Assembly: GCA_040285825.1 (NCBI GenBank)
Contig: JAUPSS010000002.1
Span: forward strand, 1,860,001 to 1,924,000
From: Eukaryota sp. TZLM1-RC
Taxonomy: Eukaryota; Metamonada: BaSk clade
DNA length: 64,000 nt
Direction of reading: 5' to 3'
Part shown: positions 19,863 through 29,575 of the stretch, in pieces
Numbering within the stretch: the first letter of the stretch is position 1
How the letters are laid out: the number at the start of each line of letters is the position of its first letter
The notes under the pieces: generated by a model
Databases searched by the model: none
What the model saw: only the letters and a program-made list of their open reading frames with translations
Told to the model about the DNA's origin: nothing
Program-made: the position numbers and the translations under genes

Positions 19863-20723
19863 ATGCTGATAGTGAACCCCAACATCTCTGAACTCTCTCA
19901 GGGTGCCCCACATGACCCAAACGATGTGAAACCACGTCCAGCACGGCTTGGTTTAGGTGCTTCCTATATTCCCCACACAACACAAAAAACTTCGAGTACA
20001 GCTTTAACAAAAAGTCTTCGTTCATCACGTCCAAAAAATGAACCTATCCTCAGTTCAGATTCAGAGGCTTCTTCCAGTGATGATGAAACATGTTCTCGCT
20101 TTGCTGCGCTCTCAAAATCCAAAAACTTAGCAACTACTACCTTACCTACCGATATTGATCCACCACCACAACCATCAGCTGACTCTGTAGTTACCCCTGA
20201 TACATTACCTACGTCAAATGTTGTTGAACCGAATGTAGACCATTCTACAGAAAACTCTTTTGACGACGCTGTTGCAACAGATACTAACCCAATTACAAAG
20301 AAAAAATCCAAGAAATCTAGGAAAAAACGAGCAAAAAGTGCTGATGTCCCCTTCAAAATGGTTGCGACTGAAAAGTCAGTACTTGAATCAGATGCTGATT
20401 TTGATGTTTTTAAATTCAACTCTGATCATCCTTCAGTCACCAGCTCTGTCTCCAAAGCAGATGTGGTTAAACAATCCAAACAACAATCAAAAAGAGTAGA
20501 GGTGGGTGGTCTAACAATATTTGACGATAGCACGATGTGGGAATCAAATGAAGGGAAAGGAAAAAAAACAGTTGAAAAGAAGAGAAATGAAAGACACAAA
20601 GACACCAATGATAAATCTAGAGATTCAAAACCCAAGAGAAGGAAGATTGGTAGTAGAGATGGTGATGTTGATTCTTCTCGTGGAGAGAGGAGAGATAGAA
20701 GGAGGGGCAGGAGGAGGGCGTAG
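19863..20723 (+). CDS. Basic, disordered probable nuclear protein, 286 aa
   Basis: The first in-frame ATG is 19863, directly after the Fanzor-A tail; TAG stop. Near residue 27 is RPARLGLGASYIPH, a conserved-looking block followed by long low-complexity sequence. An acidic serine cluster (SSDSEASSSDDE) is followed by a Lys-rich block TKKKSKKSRKKRAK and an Arg/Lys C-terminus ending GERRDRRRGRRRA. A short ordered element, VEVGGLTIFDDSTMW, occurs near residue 215. This is the make-up of nucleolar or splicing-associated proteins. The RLGLGA block recalls small uncharacterised eukaryotic nuclear families, but I cannot name one firmly. Confidence 0.65.
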   Translation: MLIVNPNISELSQGAPHDPNDVKPRPARLGLGASYIPHTTQKTSSTALTKSLRSSRPKNEPILSSDSEASSSDDETCSRFAALSKSKNLATTTLPTDIDPPPQPSADSVVTPDTLPTSNVVEPNVDHSTENSFDDAVATDTNPITKKKSKKSRKKRAKSADVPFKMVATEKSVLESDADFDVFKFNSDHPSVTSSVSKADVVKQSKQQSKRVEVGGLTIFDDSTMWESNEGKGKKTVEKKRNERHKDTNDKSRDSKPKRRKIGSRDGDVDSSRGERRDRRRGRRRA

Positions 20724-21320
20724 GTTTCATTTTGTATAATAATGATAATAATTGTTGTTATTAATTTTTTGCTCATTAAATTTAATTTTAAATTACCATA
20801 TTCACAATTGATTACGTCATTCAATGAATTATTATATTAATTAAATTATCTTAGTTTTTACATTTTATTTGTCAACAATAAGTTATTTCAAATATGGAGG
20901 GTCCTCAAAGTTGTTGTCAAGAAATCAATTGCAATAATTGACACAATGGTCAATGGAATCATTAAAGTTTAAAGTAATAGAGGCAAGTGATTTAGATCTT
21001 GTTTTTGTCATAGGTTGTGGATAACATGCTCTTTCTTTCAGTGTCCTTCAAGATCAATGGTTAGTCGTAACAATGTGATTTGAGCAGTTTATTCAGATAA
21101 ATGGTTCCAGTAAAAAAATGTTACATTCAACACAACAAAAAACCAATTTCTATTGAAAAATAAAAAGGCAATTTCTGAAATTAATGATGATAGTTAAATT
21201 AAAATAACTAATTAATTAGCTAATTAATTAACAAATTGATTAACTTCCGAAAAACCCTACAAAATCAACGTGAAAAAAAGTAGAAATAAAAGCAGCAAAC
21301 TCAATAAACCAAACAAAACC
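20724..21320. other. Convergent intergenic region, nothing recognised
   Basis: AT-rich 600 bp between the tails of two convergent genes. Holds short runs such as TAATTAATTAGCTAATTAATTA near 21205-21230 (palindromic, low complexity). No ORF or transposon match. Confidence 0.55.
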
Positions 21321-22745
21321 TTACCTTTTTCCCTTATTATAACCCACCCCTGACATCCAAGCTCTTGCTCTTTCTACTCTGACCTGTTCCTCTGCCATTG
21401 ATTCAATCATATGCCTTCTCTTATTAATGGCTTGCTTTTGTTGAGAAATCACCTTCCTTCTTTGCTCCTCAGCTACTTTATTATCCTTCTTAATCACCAT
21501 AGAAAGGAAATCCCCAACAGACTCGTCCTCTTCTTCGTCTAAACCTTCAATGTTACCTTCATCTTCTTCATCCTCGCCAATTTGGATATTATCGTTTTTA
21601 GAAAATTCCTTAATTGTGGATAAAATAGAGTCAAATTCAGATTTAGAGGAATTAAATTCAGAAATATTGCGCTCCAATACACCTATCACAATTAAATACT
21701 TCTCCAACAACTCTGGACCAACATTATCTAAATCTAAATATTTTAAATTTTTCTGCTGTAACCACAGACTAGAAGGGATCGCTGACACGTCAACAACTTC
21801 CCTTAGTTCAATATTTGGTTCCTCTTCGACAATTAAACTCCTATTCTCAGCAATGTGCCGCATATATATCTTTTTATATTCTCCAAGTAAATTATTAATG
21901 GTAATGCCAACAACTAAATTCACAAAAATGAAAGCTCCAATTGTAATAAAAATAGCAAAATACACTGCAGTCATCCCAAACAGCCCAGGCCGATCTCGCA
22001 TCTCAACTGTAATGTCCCACCAACCATCCAATGTAAGCATGATAAAGCAAGTAAACATTGCTTCTCCAACAGAGCCAAAGTATTCAGGAACCTCCTGCCC
22101 GAATAGGGACACTCCTAACACTGCCCAGATGAAGAGAAGAATCATCAAAAGACCCGTGATGTTAGCCATATCTGGGAGTGATTTAAGGATTGTTTGGACA
22201 ATTACTTGAAGACCTTGTAGGATAGAGATAGATCTTAGGGTTCGAAAGGCACGGAGAACACGAAGGATACGCAGAACACGTCCAGACGCCATGTAGGAAG
22301 CACCAGAACCAAGAAGTGAAACAGCCACTATAGAAAAGTCAAATATATTCCACCCAACCCTCCAGAAAGTCCAAAACCCGTGGTAGAATTTGAGTAGAAT
22401 TTCAATAACAAATATTGTCATGAAAATGGAATCAACAGTTGAAAGAGTAGAAGCGAATCGCTCCTCAATTGATGGGTTTGTTTGAAGACCCACAAGGATG
22501 GAGTTTATAATGATTACAATTAGAACAAAGCCTCGAAAAGGGGAAGACTGAATCAATGTGCCAGCCAAATCCTCGGAGACATAAGATTCATAAGCTTCTT
22601 GAAAGTCTTGTTCTACAATCTCAGAAAAGGCATGTGTGGCTTTCTTGTTGGAGTGAGCAGATGGCTGTGAACTAAGTACTTGAGATGAGATTCCCTGAGC
22701 TGGAAGAAATATTCGTCTAGGTTCATTGGGCTTATTGGGGGGCAT
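21321..22745 (-). CDS. CatSper-like single-domain voltage-gated cation channel, 474 aa
   Basis: Start ATG at 22745. One six-helix ion-transport domain: S1 FVLIVIIINSILVGLQ (about residue 75), S2 IFMTIFVIEILLKFY, S3 WNIFDFSIVAVSLLG, and S4 SGRVLRILRVLRAFRTLRS with five to six arginines at every third position. S5 is LLMILLFIWAVLGVSLFG, the pore helix/filter is CFIMLTLDGWWDI, and S6 is FIFVNLVVGITINNL. The filter TxDxW matches the CatSper pattern of four-subunit calcium channels of flagella and differs from the TLESW of bacterial sodium channels. The C-terminal ~170 residues are helical, with an acidic stretch (EDEEDEGNIEGLDEEEDE) and a Lys/Arg/Gln-rich coiled coil. A Fanzor-A copy ends about 65 bp upstream. 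Confidence 0.88.
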   Translation of the reverse strand: MPPNKPNEPRRIFLPAQGISSQVLSSQPSAHSNKKATHAFSEIVEQDFQEAYESYVSEDLAGTLIQSSPFRGFVLIVIIINSILVGLQTNPSIEERFASTLSTVDSIFMTIFVIEILLKFYHGFWTFWRVGWNIFDFSIVAVSLLGSGASYMASGRVLRILRVLRAFRTLRSISILQGLQVIVQTILKSLPDMANITGLLMILLFIWAVLGVSLFGQEVPEYFGSVGEAMFTCFIMLTLDGWWDITVEMRDRPGLFGMTAVYFAIFITIGAFIFVNLVVGITINNLLGEYKKIYMRHIAENRSLIVEEEPNIELREVVDVSAIPSSLWLQQKNLKYLDLDNVGPELLEKYLIVIGVLERNISEFNSSKSEFDSILSTIKEFSKNDNIQIGEDEEDEGNIEGLDEEEDESVGDFLSMVIKKDNKVAEEQRRKVISQQKQAINKRRHMIESMAEEQVRVERARAWMSGVGYNKGKR

Positions 22746-22808
22746 CGACTTGGTGTGGTGTTCAAATGTTCAACTTTGCATTTTACATTTATTTTGCATT
22801 TTTTTGCA

Positions 22809-24525
22809 GCGGAAATATCTCTGTCATATACTATTTAACACTCAGTTCAAATAAGCATCTGCCATGAGCCTGCCTGAATATTCTCCGCCATGCAACAACT
22901 GGACAGTTTGCTTGTATTAATAAATTCACTGGTTGACAATTGCTTCACGTCCTTTTGATAACACAACCATTTTCTGAAAGCCCTTGCTGATCCATATCGA
23001 TTGATTTTTCGGCAATGAGAAGGGAAATTAGCAGAACCCACAGCAAGGTAGAGTTTTTCAGGATGTCCAGCCAGCCTTTGAAACTTGTTGAGACTCTTTC
23101 TGAACCGTCTCTCTTCTTGTCTGCGGTTATCAAATTTAATTATTTTCCATTTCTGGCGATTACTTTCCAAATACACTTTTCTCCTGACCAAATTCCAATG
23201 GTTCAAATATTGGTTGAAATTTTGAATGGAATATTGGTTGAAAGAGTCTTTACTGGGTGAAGGTTTTGTCATGTATCTTCTGCCAATTGGACAAGGGATA
23301 ACTCCACATTCATTATCAGTTAAGAAGTAACCACATAATCTAGATTGTCCTAGATCGACGCCAATAAGGGGCCTTTCAGGTGAAATTTCGACTGGATATC
23401 TACGTCTTCGACGCGGCTTTTTTGTGTCCTTCAACTGTGTTTCTCTGGTTTTGTTGGCATCAGGGTCAATTTTCATTTCTCTTTTCAATCTTCTTTTCTT
23501 CGGTGGTTCATCCAGCCCATCTGTGTTTTTTGTGTCATTATTTTTACCTTCAGAGGTCAAAAACAGTTCATTACCATTAGTTTTCAATAAAAAATTTTTG
23601 AAATCTATTTTTCAAACTTTTCTGTTGATATTAAATTTTTTGGTTAAGACATGTATTTTTGATGAACTTTGTGTTGGAAGATGATCCTTCAATAAGTGGG
23701 AATTTTTTCACAGAGTGGAACACATGTGAAGGTACCTCATGAAAATCAGAACCTTTATGAGAAGCTAAAGGTATTATTCTAAATTTCTTGCAGTAATGCA
23801 TATGAGAAAAGAAAGTGAGTAAGTACTGTGAAATTTTAAGATTAAAGAGAAAAAGCTCACCAATTTCTTTTGAAAAAAAAGGTGATTTTATCATTTGAAA
23901 TCAGAAGAAAAGCAGTGGAAGGAAATTTTTGCCGGAGATTCAAGATAAACTTACATGCATTTAATAAAAAAAATCTTTCTCTTGAATTATTCAGATTGAA
24001 ATTGATGTAGTGTTTGAGAACAGAATGAACAACTACTTCTTCGATTTGGGCTAAGGGTTCATCTGGTAAAAGAAAGAGAAAATAATTGGCACAGACATTC
24101 GTTTAACTAAAGCTCTACAATGAGCACGAATAAAGTTTTTTGTCCAGGATTGACAAATTTTAGGTAAACTTGTCTCAACGTTAGATGCCAATTGACGAGC
24201 CCGACAAGCAAGGTAAGGAGAAAGTCCTTTTCTATTGATAAAATTCAATTTCTGAGACTGCAGCCAATCATTGAGGACAAGATTGAATGAATTTCTACAA
24301 GACATTAAAAAATTTTCCCATGAAGAAAGAGACATATCTTGTGGGCATTCAGGAAGAAATCCACTGTAAAAAATATGGAGTAATTGGCGTTGGCCTTTGG
24401 AGGTGGATGGCTTTGGAAAAGAAGAGTGGTGACGACGGTCAGGAAAAGATACCATACATCTTGTTCCACTAAAGCTCTAGATGCCAACGGAAAATTTAGA
24501 AGAAAAGATTGAAGCAATAGAGAAT
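22809..24525 (-). pseudogene. Fanzor-A nuclease, copy A3, truncated at both ends
   Basis: Minus-strand copy. RuvC-I GVDLGQSRLCGYF is intact (about 23345), with the basic linker and the same CPIGRRYM block as A2. After QAGSWQM the second zinc-finger half is broken (stop at TGA). Only YDRDISAA remains before the copy ends at about 22811, so the tail repeat is missing. The N-terminal part (24455-24051) is open through a region that is frameshifted in A2, which helps define the ancestral frame. The 5' match to A2 fades at about 24525. It lies upstream of and in the same direction as the channel gene (ATG at 22745). Confidence 0.85.
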
Positions 24526-25049
24526 TTAATATGACAACAGCTTTACCGCAGTAAAACTTCAGGAAGCTGCTCATTAATTTTTCCATTTTCAATTGCCGTA
24601 TTGAGGAAGTTCAAAGAACTATATTGTTTAAAAAAGTTGCAGGCTTTTGTCAGTCTCTTAAAAGAAGATCTGTCGTGCAAGACTTATGCCACTTGCTGAG
24701 CGTGCTTTAGATCAGGTTGACGATGCTGATGACCCCCATGCTCCTTTATCCAGAATGCCAAGAGTAGAAAACGATTTTGTCTCTCCGTCTGCAACTCAAT
24801 CCAATATTTCTAACGATGAAATAGTGAATGCAGTTCTTGCCCAGCGACAGTTATTTACATATGATAAACAATTTTATTTTTGAACTATTGGTCTAATATA
24901 TACTCAGACAAATATGGAGACTCATACAGCTGATAATCCATCCACCCACTATGATTGGAGAGAGCAGTACAATCGAACTTAAGCTGTGGTAAAACTGTTT
25001 GAATAATTTCAATAGAACTTTTGCCTTTGATTTGGTGAGAAGCATCAGG
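24526..25049. other. Gap between two Fanzor-A pieces, with a small ORF
   Basis: Holds an ATG-started 65-codon frame at 24686-24883 (MPLAERALDQVDDADDP to YDKQFYF), acidic, with no recognised domain. It may be the end of an older gene or transposon ORF. Nothing else is supported. Confidence 0.35.
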
Positions 25050-25310
25050 AATATCTTATTTTGAGTTTTTTATTTTATTTTTACTTTTTTGAGAAACTTT
25101 TGAGACCGATCTACAAATGCCTTAAGTAGTATTTGGTAGAACCACTTAGATAGATCAAGTCGCGAGGCTGTGTTCTGTGAAAGCAGTAGGTGTCTTTAAG
25201 TAAGGTAGCCCATTGATGAAGATCATGATTGTCTTTGTCAAATGACGCTACATGTCTCTTACAACCTGTGAGTAGACATTGATAAAGTTGAAAACAGGAG
25301 TGAATTCACA
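25050..25310 (+). repeat. Solo Fanzor-A right end, copy R3/A4
   Basis: Starts with the last non-coding bases after the Fanzor ORF (TTATTTTGAGTTTTTTAT) and continues through the conserved tail (25083-25310). The coding part is absent. The terminal inverted repeat is collapsed to a single GTGAATTCAC, as if the loop and inner stem were deleted. It stops 23 bp before the ATG of the transporter gene, same strand. Confidence 0.85.
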
Positions 25311-25333
25311 AGAACCATTCATTCATTCAATTC

Positions 25334-26311
25334 ATGAGTTTCTCCTTTGGTATTATACTCATCATTACTGTGGTTTTTATCTGGACAACTTCTTCCAATG
25401 TCATAAACTACATTTTCAACGACTCTAATTTCCCTCATCCTTTTTTCCTCACATGGTTCAACACTAGTTTATTTGTTCTTTGGCTTATACACCCTCTGAG
25501 TAAGTGTCTCCTTGCCAAAGTAAAAAAAACATGTGATAGTGCTTCACTTCTTGATCAATCTGCTTCCATTCCAGTGACATCATTTTGGAACACATATCTG
25601 AAAGCCCTGCTCTTCTCTCCACTCTGGATTCTGGCAAATTATTTCTTCAATCTTTCTCTTGTTTCCACATCTGTTTCTTCTAACACAATTCTCTCATCTA
25701 CGTCCTCTCTATTCACACTTCTTTTTGCATCATTGTTAGGGAAAGTAAAGTTCACTCTGTCCCGTTTACTGTGTGTCACTCTCTCTATTACAGGCGTTGC
25801 TTTGGTTTCTTTTAACGATTTTATCTCTGAGGAATCTCAATTACTTGGTGATGTTTTTGCAATTATTTCTGCCCTTTTCTATGGTCTTTATACAGCTGCA
25901 CTGTCAGTCATTCTTTCGCCCAAACCCACCAAAACTTCATTGTCTTTATTCTGGGGTCTGGTTGGTCTCAATAACCTTGTTCTATTTGCCCCCTTTCTAT
26001 TTTTGTTTAATCTTGTGGGTTTAGAAACCTTCAAATTTCCTTCCCCATCAATATTATTAGTATTAACCTTGAATGCTTTAGTGGGAACGGTCTTGAGTGA
26101 TTTAATCTGGAGTTGGTCAGTCGTGTTGACTTCACCATTGATCTCTTCTCTTGGAATGTCGTTGACTATTCCGTTAGCTGTCATCGTGGATGTTGTGAGA
26201 GGCAAAATTCACTTGTACTTAGCATATGTTATTGGTACTTTTGTAATCTTGTTTTCATTTTACTTGGCTACTGCGATAAACTTTAAAAGCAGTTCTGAAA
26301 AGAATAAGTAA
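25334..26311 (+). CDS. SLC35F-like (DMT superfamily) transporter, 325 aa
   Basis: ATG start, TAA stop. About ten hydrophobic helices, the layout of the drug/metabolite transporter superfamily. The opening helix followed by NVINYIFNDSNFPHPFF and LTWFNTSLFVLWL resembles the start of SLC35F5-type proteins. The later signature LSLVSTSVSSNTILSSTSS-LF (a helix pair after ANYFFN), then VSFND, GDVFAIISALFYGLYTA, and LGMSLTIPLAVIVDVVRGK also fit that subfamily. It probably moves a nucleotide-sugar-like or thiamine-like substrate across an internal membrane; the substrate cannot be read from sequence. Its upstream 230 bp are the Fanzor-A tail. Confidence 0.85.
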   Translation: MSFSFGIILIITVVFIWTTSSNVINYIFNDSNFPHPFFLTWFNTSLFVLWLIHPLSKCLLAKVKKTCDSASLLDQSASIPVTSFWNTYLKALLFSPLWILANYFFNLSLVSTSVSSNTILSSTSSLFTLLFASLLGKVKFTLSRLLCVTLSITGVALVSFNDFISEESQLLGDVFAIISALFYGLYTAALSVILSPKPTKTSLSLFWGLVGLNNLVLFAPFLFLFNLVGLETFKFPSPSILLVLTLNALVGTVLSDLIWSWSVVLTSPLISSLGMSLTIPLAVIVDVVRGKIHLYLAYVIGTFVILFSFYLATAINFKSSSEKNK

Positions 26312-26509
26312 TTTTGTATTTCAAATGTCTAGTTCATTTATTTCTGAATGATTTTCCCATTAATGTTTTGAAGTGGGTGCGTGGCCCTATGTCTGCTATC
26401 TTGTTTGAAAATATTATTTTCAAAATTAAGTTCAGCATAATGTATAATAAAATTCCTTTTAATTCATGGTTTTTATATAATAAAGCTTGAGAAATGAATA
26501 CAAACAGCA

Positions 26510-27091
26510 CTATCCCATCAAAGTCAAATCTTGCTTTGCTTCATTTATCCTTGATCTAATTCCATCGTTGCTCAACAAAACTGGGTCAGTATCGAGCTTT
26601 AGAGCCTCAACTCGGGCAACCTCGAGTTCCTTTTGAATAGCATCAGTAACGTACAGTTGCTCTTGTGGAGTTAGAGATTCTTGACGAAGCATTCGTATAA
26701 GTGCGTGAATAGCACCTTCAGAGATGGGAGATATAAACCGCGGAACAATGGAAGGGGCAAATTGTTGTGTGGGTGCCTGTGAAGCAGGGGGAGGTGTCTT
26801 TTTAGTTTTTGGTTGACTGCTCCGTTTGGGAGCAGATTCCCTTGTCCGTGGAGCTGGACTCGAAAGAGAAAGTGTGATGAGGTCCTCGTCACCAGTGAGG
26901 TTTGCTATTTCCACGCGAGACACTTCTGGTGGAATGTTAAGATAATCTGCGACTATTTGAACAAGGGAAACCTTTTCTGTACTCCAGTCTCCTTGTGAGT
27001 GAAAGGCATCAAGAACCTTCACAAAAGCATCATATTCTTTATGTTGTATTTGGTCACGAGACCTTCTTGACCCAGTTCGTGGTCGAGACAT
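26510..27091 (-). CDS. Hypothetical protein, 193 aa
   Basis: Start ATG at 27091 (MSRPRTGSRRSRD). Basic N-terminal tail, then a helical region (EYDAFVKVLDAFHSQGDW...VQIVADYLNI), a Pro/Lys-rich linker (SSQPKTKKTPPPASQAP) and a C-terminal helical part (AIHALIRMLRQESLTPQEQL, VTDAIQKELEVARVEAL). No membrane segment, no known motif. Divergent with the membrane protein at 27803. Reads as a real gene (sustained frame, host-like composition), function unknown. Confidence 0.65.
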   Translation of the reverse strand: MSRPRTGSRRSRDQIQHKEYDAFVKVLDAFHSQGDWSTEKVSLVQIVADYLNIPPEVSRVEIANLTGDEDLITLSLSSPAPRTRESAPKRSSQPKTKKTPPPASQAPTQQFAPSIVPRFISPISEGAIHALIRMLRQESLTPQEQLYVTDAIQKELEVARVEALKLDTDPVLLSNDGIRSRINEAKQDLTLMG

Positions 27092-27802
27092 TTGGAATTT
27101 TGGAATGATGTTTTTGTTTAATACACGAATTGAATATAGAACAATTCACAACAATATCTGCGGAGAAGTTGACATCTCACCAATAGCTTAACTCATCCGT
27201 ACGAGAACTGTTCGCGTATGACAATTTCCAACTTTTTTTGACAACTTTTACTAATCTTGATCATATAATCAAGTGAAAATTATCCCATAGAATACATCAT
27301 ATAACAGGAGGGCACAACATTTAAGTTCTGTAGTTCCTGTTCCCCAGAAAATTCTTGAGGCTATTAATGAATCGTGTAAATTGTTAACCAATGCTGCATT
27401 GTTATTTTTTAGATAAATTTAAGTAGCCCAACTAAATTCAGTTGAACTCAATGGAGCAATTGTTTCTGAGCTACAGTGTCAATAGATGATACCAAAAAAT
27501 TGTTGACTATGAAATTAAAGTAAATAATTAAAGCTAATGATCAATTATAAGAGAATTTCTGAGCTGAATTTTCAACGACTTACTGATTGTGTATTTATTG
27601 TTGTCTTCCACAAGGTTCTTCACAAGTCATACGTTGTGCATTGAAGAAATTTGTGACTATGGTAATTATAGAATAATCGTATTATCATCTAAAATCTGAT
27701 CTGATGGGTGATCTGGCAGCTCAACAGATATAGTGTGACGTTTCTGAATGAGTGTTGTGATACCAGTGATATCTTTTGATATCCTTTCTTCCTTACCTCT
27801 CA
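27092..27802. promoter_or_regulatory. Divergent intergenic region (711 bp)
   Basis: Separates two divergent genes and so must hold both promoters. AT-rich, without ORF, repeat or recognised motif. Just before the downstream ATG is a pyrimidine-rich run (CCTTTCTTCCTTACCTCTCA), a feature also seen before several other start codons here. Confidence 0.4.
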
Positions 27803-28504
27803 ATGTGGAAGTTTTGGCTGTCGATTTTAGCTGGCATATTGCTGGTGAATGGTGCAGTGATTACTATTTTTTTCGTGTTCATTCCTAATATCTTTCCTTT
27901 CTGGTTCTTCATTCTCTTAACTAGCATCTCTATATGGGGAATATTCTTTGTTTTATCGTGGAGAGGTGTTTCTGCTACAAAAAGATATATTTTTGTAAAC
28001 TCTATTATTCTAATATATGGAACACTAATTCTTTTATGGATATGGATATTTACAACCCTTCAACTTTATAGCCCTGCTTATCCCTGGTTCTTGTGGTTTC
28101 CCATTATTTTTGGCACTTTTTTGCTTTTTTGGTTTTCAAGAGGACGACTCAAGAAAAAGAAGCAAACAAGACGTCCCGTAGCAACCAAAAACGCTGCAGC
28201 AAGATCAATAAATTACTCGAGGGTTGTTGCCACCCCACGGTTCCAGACTAAAGATGTTCTTCCTGAAACAACAAAAGTTAAAGAACCTTCTGTAGTTAAA
28301 AGAATGACAATGAAAAAGGCTGTTCCTGCTCCAAAGATTCCTACACAGTTTCTGGAAAAGATGACACCATTGCCAAAAAGTTCCAAGAAACCATCCTTAC
28401 AGGCTTCTCCCATGATTAGAAAGACTGAAAGTCCATCCACCCTGCCTCCACTACCAGCTAAGAAGAAAGAGTTTGTCGATAAGGAAGCATTGGAGCCTGT
28501 TTAA
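27803..28504 (+). CDS. Small membrane protein with basic cytosolic tail, 233 aa
   Basis: First ATG of the frame is 27803 (MWKFWLSILAG); the frame extends upstream only through a non-ATG codon. Four hydrophobic helices in the first ~110 residues: FWLSILAGILLVNGAVITIF, FWFFILLTSISIWGIFFVL, YIFVNSIILIYGTLILLWIW and FLWFPIIFGTFLLFWF. A long Lys/Arg/Pro/Thr-rich tail follows (RGRLKKKKQTRR, PLPKSSKKPSLQ, PPLPAKKKEF). The family is not recognised. The tail looks like a disordered cytosolic region with possible SH3-type proline motifs. Confidence 0.65.
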   Translation: MWKFWLSILAGILLVNGAVITIFFVFIPNIFPFWFFILLTSISIWGIFFVLSWRGVSATKRYIFVNSIILIYGTLILLWIWIFTTLQLYSPAYPWFLWFPIIFGTFLLFWFSRGRLKKKKQTRRPVATKNAAARSINYSRVVATPRFQTKDVLPETTKVKEPSVVKRMTMKKAVPAPKIPTQFLEKMTPLPKSSKKPSLQASPMIRKTESPSTLPPLPAKKKEFVDKEALEPV

Positions 28505-28734
28505 ATGTAGATGTAGTAATTTCTTTGTGTTTATAATTTATAATTGATTGTGTTTTAAACTGTGAGATTTTGAACAAGATTGAATTGATGTCTTGCTGAT
28601 AAATGTGTATTTGCTAGTTCACCTATTTCTGAACATCTAATAATGTTACCCTCATGGAGTCAAAGTGAGACAATAGATGGGGAGTTAGCCATGTCTGTTC
28701 GTAAATTGTTCAATAAATAGTAGGGCTGTCCAAG

Positions 28735-28865
28735 TTCAGTTCAGTTCAGTTCAGTTCGGAAAATTTTTTGGAACCTGAACTGAACTGAACCACTGTCCCT
28801 ATGAACCTGAACTGAACTGAACCTAATAAGACTGAACCTGAACTGAACTGAACTGAACTGAACCA
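28735..28865 (+). repeat. Left subterminal repeat array of the second hAT element
   Basis: Tandem and dispersed copies of CTGAACTGAACTGAACC and its complement, with a second cluster at 29360-29430 near the other terminus. Probably transposase-binding sites. Confidence 0.8.
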
Positions 28866-28939
28866 GTTCCGAACCGGTATTATAAAAGAATAGTATTTTT
28901 TAAAAAAATTTATTATGAAAACAATACAAACTAGTTTCC

Positions 28940-29254
28940 TCAATATCTTCTCCATTCCTTTAGAGAGACTAATGCCTCAACACTATCATCACACAATGAG
29001 GCTCTGTATTCAGTAACCGTGCGACCAGCCGAGCTAAACAACTGTTCACATGCGACGGAGGTAGCTTGAAAAGAAAGATAATCCTTTGCAAGAGAAGACA
29101 AAATTGGAAATCTGTTCACATTATATTTCCACCACTGAAGAGGGTCATCAAATTGACAAAGTGGCTCTTCTGCCATGAAACGACAAAAGCCAAATGCAAA
29201 ATATAAACTTTGATTTGACAGTTTGAAAAACCAAATTAAACAAAAATTGAGCAT
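28940..29254 (-). CDS. hAT dimerisation-domain-only ORF, 104 aa
   Basis: Uninterrupted ATG-to-stop frame. After a hydrophobic start it reads DPLQWWKYN, RFPILSSLAKDYLSFQAT, SVACEQLFSSAGRTVTEYR and ALVSLKEWRRY, the complete hAT C-terminal dimerisation domain. The catalytic DDE part is absent. It could be an internal-deletion product or, if expressed, a protein able to dimerise with active transposases. Only the sequence is seen; expression is unknown. Confidence 0.8.
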   Translation of the reverse strand: MLNFCLIWFFKLSNQSLYFAFGFCRFMAEEPLCQFDDPLQWWKYNVNRFPILSSLAKDYLSFQATSVACEQLFSSAGRTVTEYRASLCDDSVEALVSLKEWRRY

Positions 29255-29575
29255 ACATTTATTAATTACTGGATAATTTATATTTATTTTATGTCATTGC
29301 AATAACTGAATACAAGTTATAAACAATGGTAGGAAAACTATATGAGACATTGGGTGAACTGGTTCAGATCCAGTTCAAACTAGTTTGGAACCTGAACCTG
29401 TCATTCTTGAACCTGAACTGAACTGAACCGGAATTTCTCTGAACCTGGACAGTCCTAATAAATAGCAATGTTGAAATCAAGTTTTGAAAAGTCCAACTTG
29501 ATTCATTTCATCTTCATATTCCAGTAATCTCAACGGACGGGTTACTACTATTTGACATTTTTCTGCTATTAGCCG

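Larger units (their letters stand above)
28721..29457 (-). mobile_element. hAT-family transposon, 737 bp, with TSD
   Basis: Termini TAGGGCTGTCCAAGTTC (28721-28737) and, as complement at the right end, TAGGACTGTCCAGGTTC (29441-29457): 15 of 17 match. Flanked by the perfect 8-bp duplication ATAAATAG (28713-28720 and 29458-29465). Subterminal clusters of GAACTGAACTGAACC-type repeats lie at 28735-28865 and 29360-29430. A short minus-strand hAT dimerisation-domain ORF lies inside. A different family from the element at 15.4 kb (other TIR and other subterminal motif). Confidence 0.92.

Noticed and set aside
19964-20419. 151-codon minus-strand ORF
   Set aside because: Antisense shadow of the basic disordered protein gene; Ser/Phe-rich by complement composition only.
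21550-22209. 219-codon plus-strand ORF
   Set aside because: Antisense shadow of the ion-channel gene, whose domains are unmistakable on the minus strand.
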